A stretch of DNA of 64,000 nucleotides from the NCBI RefSeq assembly GCF_001039355.2, contig NW_019775711.1, forward strand, positions 1-64,000. The letters are read 5' to 3'. This DNA is from Lingula anatina (lineage: Eukaryota > Brachiopoda > Lingulata > Lingulida > Lingulidae). A program made the translations under genes and the position numbers. Below, piece after piece: positions 55,385 to 64,000 of the stretch (positions are counted from its first letter, which is position 1; the number at the start of each line of letters is the position of its first letter). The notes under the pieces are model-generated. The model saw only the letters and a list, made by a program, of their open reading frames with translations. It had not been told where the DNA came from and did not search any database.

Positions 55385-55993
55385 GTAAGAATGTGAGGTT
55401 GATACAGATGTAAACTGAGTCTCTTGTTAGACAAAACTTTGGCTGTTATCCAGTGATTCTTCAATCACACGACGTTTGCTCGCCCCGTTTGCTCAAGCAC
55501 CTGTCCTTCGGTCTCCTGCATTTATTTAGTGACAGGGAATCAAAAATGTTTTGGAATTAAACAAGGCTGTATTTATATCGATATTATTTCCTCTATGAGG
55601 TACTGATTTACTAAAATTGATTATCATATTGATTAAAACCTTCAGAATTTACATGCATTGTTTGTGATAGAACGGGGATTTCAATATTGGATCTGATATA
55701 TTTCATATTTCAAAATCAAAATTAAATTGAAAAAAAAAAAAATCCATGTGTTACTACAAAATGAATTTATTCCTGAAATCATGAGTATTGATAAATTACA
55801 TCTTCAAAGTATTGTAAAAAATAATTTATGTACCAGTATTACATGTATATAGGGTTTGAAAAACAATCTAATGCCTGAAATTTAAAACAAGGGAGGTTTT
55901 CTAGTCTGAGAAGAGGAGTTATAGGCAGCCCGTACAAAATATAGTAATGTTAAATCCTCATTTCAGCTAGTATAGAGACATTTAGCACCAGTC

Positions 55994-57608
55994 ATGTCCA
56001 GCTACGCCCTTCCGCGGCTCATCTCTGCGGCCAGGGAGAACACGTCATCCAGTATAGGCTACAAGAGTGGAGCATCGTACAGTGGAGATGTAGAAAATAA
56101 TAAGAAGGTCGGGCGAGGTCTGTTTGTGTGGCCAAGTGGGGCACGCTACGAGGGGGATTTCTCTGATGGTCTGAGGACTGGGTCAGGTAGGTCACCAGTG
56201 TGCACATATTGTATTGGGGGGGGGGGGGGGGGGNNNNNNNNNNNNNNNNNNNNGGGGGGGGAGATCCAGTGATATTTTCTGACAGTCTTCCCAGTTGTTT
56301 TTTTATCCATCCTCAATTTTCTACTGTCTTGTACATGACAGAAAAATTAAATACCCGTCAATGTAAACTTGAAAAATTCTGACCATCTCCCAGAAGACCC
56401 AAATGATGATCTGAATCCACGCTTGTTTATGCCATCAGAATTTATCTTGAAACAATTAAGTTAAATGTGCCTTAAAATATTTATAACATATTTGTATTGA
56501 GTCATAATATTTCTAGCAGCCAAATTAAATACATAAATTAAATTTGAAAATAAAAACAAAGTGATAGTAAATAGAAATTTTAAAGAGATATTTATATTAT
56601 AGTCCCATTAAAATTTCAAAAGTTGAAGGTGCTGTATGTAATTGATATTCATACTTGTTATATTACAATAAAAGATATTGAATTTTGAATTTGGTATAAG
56701 AAAGGTGTTCGAATAAAATGGGTGAAATGTTTGATCTGAGAGGGATTTTGATCTGAGAGGGATGTTGTTGATGATCAATTTGAAATTTGCTTCTTTTTAG
56801 GTGTTCAGCAGTGGCCTGATGGTAGCTGTTACAGTGGAGATTTCCAAAAAGATCTCAGACATGGAGAGGGGGACCATACATGGAGCAACGGAGAGGTAAA
56901 ATTGACTTGGTGAAGCTAACAAGACTAAAGGAAAATATTTGTATGATTTATGAAAAAAAAAAATCACCAAATGAGCGGGTATCTTACATTCAGGGTAAAA
57001 CACAATTCAATGATGGATGGAATTTGTGTGTCTTTTAAATATGAAGGTGTATACCCAAAATATAAATATTTATTGAAGTAATAGGAGGTGGGCAGCAGGC
57101 AGATATTTTTGATCTGTGAGTTTTTTCCGTAATATATTTTCATAGATAATATGACTTTTGCTCATATTAAACTTTAAATGAAATAATTCTGTTGTTGTTT
57201 CCAGCACTACAAGGGTCAGTTTTTCTTTGACCATCGCCATGGGAAGGGGACGTACACCTGGCCTGATGGGTCATCTTACACAGGCACCTTCTATCTCGAC
57301 CAGAAGGAAGGCTATGGGAAGTTCTCTTTCGCCAATGGAGAGATGTTTGAGGTACATTCTGAAATTTCATTATAATTTTGGGTTTTGAAAACATTTTCAT
57401 TCAAACAATATTTTGATAAGAATTTTTTTCACTTTATGGCTTGCGTTTAAGCTACTTTTCTATGAGTTATTCACTGTTTCAATTTTTGCTAATATTCTAA
57501 AAAAAAAAAAACAGAAATAATTATGTACAACTTTTAAATTATTATAAATGTTGTTGTTACTGTCATTGTTATTGTTGTTCTTGTTCTTTGTAACAGCTGT
57601 TGTAATTT

Positions 57609-57643
<35 letters not shown>

Positions 57644-60600
57644 TATTTGACTGTGTACCATCACAGGGTCTGTACCACAGAGACGAGCGGTCTGGTCCTG
57701 GCGTGCTGACCTACCCAGATGGACGCCAGGATGTCGGGCTGTGGTCGGGAGAACAGATATGTAAACTCTGCTCCGATCTCCCGGGGGCCTTCACCATGAC
57801 TGACCATCAGGAGTTTGACTACGACCCTATGGAGCACGAGCTGGACATTGTGGTGGACAGGAGAGAGTACTCCACTGACCGATCTGTGGTCACTCCAGTC
57901 CTCTGTCCACCTCAGCAGTTTGATTACAATGGGCCCAATACAAAGGTAAGTTAATGCAAAAATTAATTAAGAAGTGTGTAGAGGAGTTCATATTGATGGA
58001 CATACATGTACATTGTTTAAATATATATCAGTTATGCCATGTTAAATTTGTATTGATGGAAGATGAATTTAATTTGAATCAATCACAGAATGACAATGAA
58101 AAAAATAATTTCATGTTCTTATTGACAAAATTTATAATTCAGTAAATGGTATTCATAAAATATCTGAATAGTATCTAAATTTTGTGTCATTCAGTATTTT
58201 TGAAGATGCACATTTTGGAATCTTAATGTCCCATGGTTAGGTAAACAGGTTGTTCAACTGGCCATCAAATATAATTAAAAGCAGCATTATTGACTCAGTT
58301 ACTAAGAATTAAGTTTGCATTTATCTTTTTTTCAACTAGGTTCCAGAGAAAACCCAGCGCCTGTACAGTGCCGCCATTGACCACCGCAGCCTTGGAGCAG
58401 AGAGAGATATCTATGAGAAAGCATTTTTCGGAAATGAAAACAAGGACACTGATAAGGACACAAAAGAGACAATAAAAGCTTGGAACAACACACCCACCTG
58501 GATCAGCATGCAAAAACACGTGCACAGGCATCGGCGCACGCAGAGCACAGTGTCGTTTGATGTGGAGAAAGTACTCAAGGGAGAAAGGACGGGTTTTGGG
58601 GCAAAGGGCCCCCTGGAGGAGTTGTCGGAGAGATTGATATTGTCAGCTGTGGACGGTGACATTGATACTGTTATGAAGCTACTGGTGACGGGGAAAGTCT
58701 TTGTGGACGTTGCTGATAAAAATGGACAGACGGCTCTCATAGGTGCAGCTGTGAGTAGTTTGATTCTTATAGTTTTTTTGGAATGATAATACGTAATTCC
58801 ATATGATTATTTTTAATAAGATTATTTCAAGATGGACAAAAAGATTTTATGTGGCTGCTGGTAGTTAAATCCTTGCTGTTTAAAAAAGGGGGTTTCAGTA
58901 GTATGACATCCTCAGATCTATGAAAAAGACATATTCGTTGTCAGCTGGTATGTTATTTTTATAAAACTTCTCCTCTTTACAAACACCTTACACATTGTTA
59001 TGCCTAATGTATCATGATAGGAATAAATTCAGGCATAATTGTCTTTATAATCACAGGTCAACTGGCACCAAGACATCATAAACCACCTGCTCAACAACGG
59101 AGCCGATGTAAATAGACTGAACGATGAAGGCACCTCAGCGCTCGCAGCTTGCCACGTTTTCTTTTACCCCATCGAGTCATTCAAATACAACATAGCAGAG
59201 AGGTATATGGAGAAACCCCCAGAAGTCGAGGGTACGGACTTGGAACTGAAAGGAATTTTAACCAATAAAAATGCAGAAAAAGCACCAGCAGGAGTGGCGG
59301 CACCTGGTGGAAGGGAATTGAGCACCGACAGTGGCTTGCCACAGAGCGAGTTGCGTAAGGGAGACTTGGATGTAAAAGTTTCCATCATGGAAGATGGAAC
59401 ATCCAGTGTGGGGGGTAGATCTGTTTCCTTGAAGGGATCGCAAAAAGATAATTTACAGCCTCAAGATTCAGTCTCGCAGTCGGGAGCATCGGGGGTCACT
59501 GATTGGCTGGAAGAGGAAGAAAAACTGAAAATCGCCAAAGAGAAAGGACAAAATTCATACAACGGAGAGGAAGAAGTTCGTTCAGGTGATTCTGAAAAAG
59601 AGAGCAAAGAACAGGACTTGGAATCTCTCCTGGAAGACGCAGAGAAGCTGCAAACCAGTCAAGAAAAAGAACAACCTGATAGCGACTTTGCCTCTGACAC
59701 CACCATGAGAAATTATGGTATAGAGGTCAGTGATCAGCTTATAGAAAAGTGCGCTTCTCAGTTGAGCATCAATGAGAAAATTGTAAGCAGGAAGTCATCC
59801 CCTAGAAGTGAACAATCCACAGACTTGGCCAGACTGTTGGCTATTAAAAAGGCGGAACACGTCAAAATGGAGTCCACAATTCGACTGCTGCTAAAACGTG
59901 GCGCCAATCCCAATGCATCATGTGTGCCTATGCCTGTGTTGTTTTTTGCTATAAAAGCAGCAGACGTGGAGGCAGTTAAGTTGTTGTTACTGAAGGGGGC
60001 CAGCACCAGTGCCAAGCTCTCAGAACAGGTGAGACAATGAGTTTTGTTTCATTTTGCTCAGAAATATCAGAAATATAAAGAAAGAAAATTTGTTTTGATG
60101 GAAAAAAATTGAGAGAAATTGATGACTGACAGAGGTTGAAAGTTAATTAACAATGATGAGTAAAAGTAGTTAAGATGTAGAACTCAGAATTATGAATATG
60201 GTCCTAGATAGACTGCTGTTATTGTCATTATTATTATTATGTTGAAGTCACACATCATCTTATGTGATGGCACATACATTAGTTCAAGTAATGAGCTATG
60301 GTGTCGTCAAGACTCCCTAAATCTCAAGCATTAGAACGTAGAATTTTCACAGTGTGAATTATTATTATTATTATTTCATATGATCAGAAAGGAGGGCTGG
60401 CTCCACTCCACATAGCCTGTGCTATCCCTGGAGAGGAGGGGGTGCAGATCTCCCAGCTCCTGCTGGACGCGCTGGCGGACCCTGATGTTAGGGCCACCGA
60501 GGACGACTCCTTCCTGAATAAAGCTTTGGTAAGGCTCAGACTCCATTCTATGGGATGAGCGTGACAATTGACTCATACAAGTACAAATATTTCACTGTTA

Positions 60601-62124
60601 AAGAATTGTATGTTTCTCATTGTACATGTATGGTGAAACAGGTCTTTCATGTGCTGTGCGATCAGCTTGACCTTAGGATATAAACACGATATAAAGTAGA
60701 AATAAAAAATTGATCTCTTTATGGTTGATATACTTTTTTTAAATTGAGTAACACAATGCATCTGACAAAGTATTATTATTTTTAAACTTTGCATTCTAGG
60801 AGGAGGAGTGGATAAAGGATGTGATCAGTGATGAAAGTAAAGAGCTGCTGGGGGGTAGAACTCCACTTCATATAGCATGTGCCAGGGATGACAGTTATAA
60901 GGTACTGTATGTATACATATACTCAGTATATAATTGGTATAATAAAACAAATAGAGCTCAGTTTCTTATGAACAGCACTCAGTGGTGTACAGTGAAAGGA
61001 AAGAAGACTATATTCACCAATTTAACATCTTATGTGGTCGATCAAAAATAATAGTTTAATAAAAAAGTTAAAAGAAAAATAATTAATTTGCAATTTAAAC
61101 TTTGGACTAGCTGTGAGATTTAAATGTGTATTCATTTTCAAATTGAATATTTACATTATTATTATTTTTTAAAAAACATAGTATATTACTTTAACTTATT
61201 GACTTTACACTTCTTGTGAACCAAGCCCCTGCCACTACTACATGTAGTAAAGGAATGGCTAAGAATCTAGATCATATGCTAGCTATAGTAGATATACAGG
61301 TGGGTCTTGCACCAAAACTGCTGCAAAACTCGGTTAAACTTCTACATATATCGGTATAATAAATAAGCATGTCACACCCACCCTGTGATTGTTTTTCCAC
61401 ATTTTCAACTCATATCACTCTACATTATAATTTCCATCACTTCAGTTTGCATGTCAAGTTGTTCACTTGTTGTTGGATCACCACGCCAATCCCAATCTCT
61501 TGTGTAACGGACACTCTCCTCTCTCCCTGGCTATCGCCAGTGGAAATGACCTGGTAAGTGCTGCCACCTATATTCACTGAGAGATTTATACAAATGTATA
61601 ATGGATTTGAATTTTGAAAAAAAAACAGTAAAACATGCAGTAACTTTATGAAAACTGTAAGTTTAATTGGATGTTTAAGTTTTGATGGCATGTATTGTTT
61701 ATATATTTGATATGAAATGTCAATATTACTTCTTCTGCGTAATGTTTAAGAGTCTTTTTGTGATGTCATAACTTTATCATATGATGTCACACTATCCTGT
61801 GATGTCACAATATTATCAAGAACATGTGATGTCATAATCTCGCTATTTGATTCACAATTAACCCTTTATTTGTTGATCAATAAGTTACATAGTTATTGTA
61901 TCTTTTGATCTGATTATAAATGTAAATATTTTGCAAATTTTAAAATGATAATAATAATGATAATGATTTTTACATTATTCCAGGCAATAGATGAGCTCCT
62001 ATGTTATGGAGCCAACCCATCACTTTCCCTGACTCACGGCATTGGCAGTGCTTTGTGTGTGTCCACTTCTACTGAGTTTGAACACAGAAGATCACCAACA
62101 GGGCGTATACAGTTGGTAAGCCTT

Positions 62125-62158
<34 letters not shown>

Positions 62159-63652
62159 TGTGGGTGTGTGTGTGTGTGTGTGTGTGTGAACTTTTCTTAT
62201 TTGTGAATTTTGCAAGTCACTCTTCCATTTATTAGCTTTGCACAGTGGCATGTGCTTGTGAGCATGTAGAAGTTGCAATTACACATATTAAAAATATCAT
62301 GTTGTAAAACGCAATCCTTATCCTAAATGTACTTAGTTAATAGAAATATTTTTAAAGATTCACATGTAGAAAACGATTTCTATGAAACAACAAGGAAAAC
62401 ATTATTTGTCAGACTGTGAAATAGATAAAAAGATTAAGGTCTCATTCTTTTTTTTCTAGATTGACAAGTTAATCCGTGCTGGTGCAGACATCCTGGCTCC
62501 CATACCTATAGGAATTAAGAGGATCTCTGGGACTGCTGTAGACTTTGCATATCACATGTTTAATCTGGTGAGTGGGATTTTCTTTTTAGTGTAATTTATG
62601 TTTTTTTTTCTTTTTTTCTGCTAGTACAAGTTTTTACTTTTTAGTTTCTACAAATACTGAGTTATTTTATTTATTTAATTTTTAAAGAAATTGAGTTTCA
62701 TCAACACAAATTCTTGTATCATACCTTAACTTGCTCATTCATTTTGATGCATCTCCTGAATACTGAAATACTATGCCCCCCCCCCCCCCTCTTTTTTTTA
62801 ATTCACAATTCCGTCCCCTTACCTTTCAGGATCGTAGGATAGCCCACATGCCTTATCATGCATTAACTCATGCTGAGCGTGACACCTACAATGCACGGCG
62901 TAAGCTGCTGGGGCATGTGGGTGACATCATGCGAGTGAAGGCTGTAGAGAAAGAGGCACAGCGTCTAGAGGAGGAGGAGAGAGAGGGAAGGAGAAGTAGG
63001 TCATGATGTGCCATTGATGTGAAGTGAAAAACAAAAGTGAAAGTAGATGCTTATAGACAATGCCTTGTTTGTAGCGCTGTTCACTTTTTACCTTTCTTCA
63101 CCTTTATAAAATAAACTTTAGTGTATCACTGCCTTTGTAAAATTAATGATCTTACATTTAGGGCCTTCTTGAATAAAATGCACCTGGATTTTGTAGTCAA
63201 ATTCAACAACTAAAACTATTACAGTTTTTCTGACTGGTGATAAAACTATTATACAGCTGACATGTTGTCTAGAACATGTTTACTCTAACTTTTTTCATCA
63301 GTAAACAATGAAATTTCAGTTTCTCAGTCTCTGTTGTCAGTATGATTGTAAACAAGATAAAAAATTCCATTTCTGAAGTTTCATGTGAGGTGTCACGCCA
63401 CACAGATATGAGTAAAACACAAGAAACTTTTTAACCACATTTGAAATTAACAGAAATCATTTAACCTTGTACAATATTTCTCTGTTAAGGTGTAAGTCCA
63501 AGTTCAGGTTTTGTCTACACGGGGACAGGGTCTAAACTACCCCCGGGCACCAAGGCCAAGGGAGGCCGCGCTGTCCCAGATGACGGCCACGTCAAGTTCA
63601 ATGCCGCAGATACCGCAGGGCGGAAGGGTGACAGGGACCAGGGACACGTCAG
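55994..63652 (+). CDS. ANKMY1: ANKMY1-like protein: MORN repeats plus ankyrin repeats (3' end open)
   Basis: Thirteen in-frame exons: 55994-56186, 56801-56895, 57205-57351, 57667-57945, 58340-58750, 59057-60028, 60388-60528, 60800-60901, 61446-61553, 61984-62115, 62460-62567, 62830-62995 and 63490-63652, over 1000 aa so far. Exons 1-4 encode about six MORN repeats ([60 protein letters not shown]). Exons 5-11 encode ankyrin repeats ([71 protein letters not shown]), with an acidic low-complexity insert of about 190 residues in exon 6. Exon 12 has the [20 protein letters not shown] segment and a charged coiled stretch. This order is that of ANKMY1, whose MYND zinc finger is not yet reached here. 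Members are associated with ciliated and sperm cells. Exon 12 could end at its in-frame TGA (63006) in a short isoform. Confidence 0.92.
56217..56425. mobile_element. MITE family A, copy 4, interrupted by poly-G and a 20-N gap
   Basis: A poly-G run and Ns at 56234-56253 replace the left end. The rest (GATCCAGTGATATTTTCTGA, CAGTCTTCCCAG, CCCAGAAGACCC and GAATCCACGCTTG) aligns with copy 3. It lies in intron 1 of the ANKMY1-like gene just after exon 1. The gap probably arose from the G homopolymer. Confidence 0.8.
57608..57643. repeat. (TTTA)n microsatellite
   Basis: About nine TTTA units shortly before exon 4 of the ANKMY1-like gene. Confidence 0.93.
62125..62188. repeat. (CT)n(GT)n compound microsatellite
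   Basis: A CT run passes into a GT run just after the donor of exon 10 of the ANKMY1-like gene. The open frames across it on both strands are artefacts. Confidence 0.95.
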
Positions 63653-63948
63653 GTGAGAAATGATTACCTGGTGACTTTGTTTATTGTATTGTGTTGATTA
63701 AATGGTTGGATGATTATATAGTTGTTTTGTTGATAGATTGGTGAGATTATTGATTGGTTGATTGACTGATTGAGTGACTGAATTATTGTTGGACCAAATT
63801 GTTATATTGATTTCAATATTTTAATTCCGTCTTATATAAGACTTGTTTTCAGCCAGAATTTCTGTTTGGGTGACATTAAATGTTTGATATGTTAATAAAC
63901 AATAAAAATTGTTGTTGTAGATCGAATTGTGTGATAGTCTTTTTGCAG

Positions 63949-63979
63949 TGAATATGACAGCATGTATATAAAGAAATAA
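63949..63979 (+). CDS. Possible next or last exon of the ANKMY1-like gene
   Basis: A CTTTTTGCAG acceptor at 63948 matches the phase left by exon 13. Joined, it adds SEYDSMYIKK and a TAA stop at 63977-63979. If used, the protein would end without a MYND finger. The acceptor is good but the peptide has no recognisable homology, so the real next exon may lie beyond the window. Confidence 0.25.
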
Positions 63980-64000
63980 CTGTTTTTGATGTTTGATTCT

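Noticed and set aside
58295-58740. Minus-strand frames opposite ANKMY1-like exon 5
   Set aside because: Shadows of a well-supported coding exon.

Overview
This window looks like nuclear DNA from a bilaterian invertebrate. It holds AT-rich, intron-rich genes with GT-AG introns, AATAAA signals, many microsatellites and small non-autonomous transposons, plus several assembly gaps. The sequence does not let me fix the phylum; a marine invertebrate is an inference only.

Layout. (1) 1-9.4 kb is mostly intergenic. It has a 32-bp minisatellite, long TA/TTA tracts and a transposon relic. On the minus strand there is a candidate two-exon gene whose 100-residue product resembles a CARD death-fold domain. 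(2) 9.4-26.3 kb carries a complete plus-strand K+-dependent Na+/Ca2+ exchanger gene (NCKX/SLC24 type, 12 coding exons, about 883 aa) with a cAMP-response-element cluster upstream. A 1.9-kb block holding its exons 5 and 6 appears twice around a single N and is probably a false duplication. (3) 28.7-35.7 kb carries a minus-strand clan-2 (CYP1-like) cytochrome P450 gene. Its second coding exon is split by a nearly full-length DIRS-type tyrosine-recombinase retrotransposon (29529-34502). The element keeps its inverted terminal repeats and an internal complementary region that reproduces the circle junction. It has a frameshift in the RT/RNase H ORF and a Trp at the expected first catalytic Arg of its recombinase. 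(4) 36-42 kb is intergenic with several MITE copies. (5) 42.5-52.9 kb carries a plus-strand phospholipid scramblase gene with two mutually exclusive-looking copies of the Cys-rich exon and four intact alternative terminal exons (plus a decayed one), each giving a different C-terminus. (6) 55.2-64 kb carries a plus-strand ANKMY1-like gene (MORN repeats, then ankyrin repeats) that runs to or past the window end, with an X-box-like (RFX) motif near its putative first exon.

The genes do not form an operon or an obvious pathway; Ca2+ is a loose common theme of the exchanger and the scramblase. The most noteworthy items are the exon-choice architecture of the scramblase gene, the DIRS insertion whose ends and internal junction can be read to the base, the candidate CARD-only gene, and at least five families of short inverted-repeat elements shared between introns and intergenic DNA.
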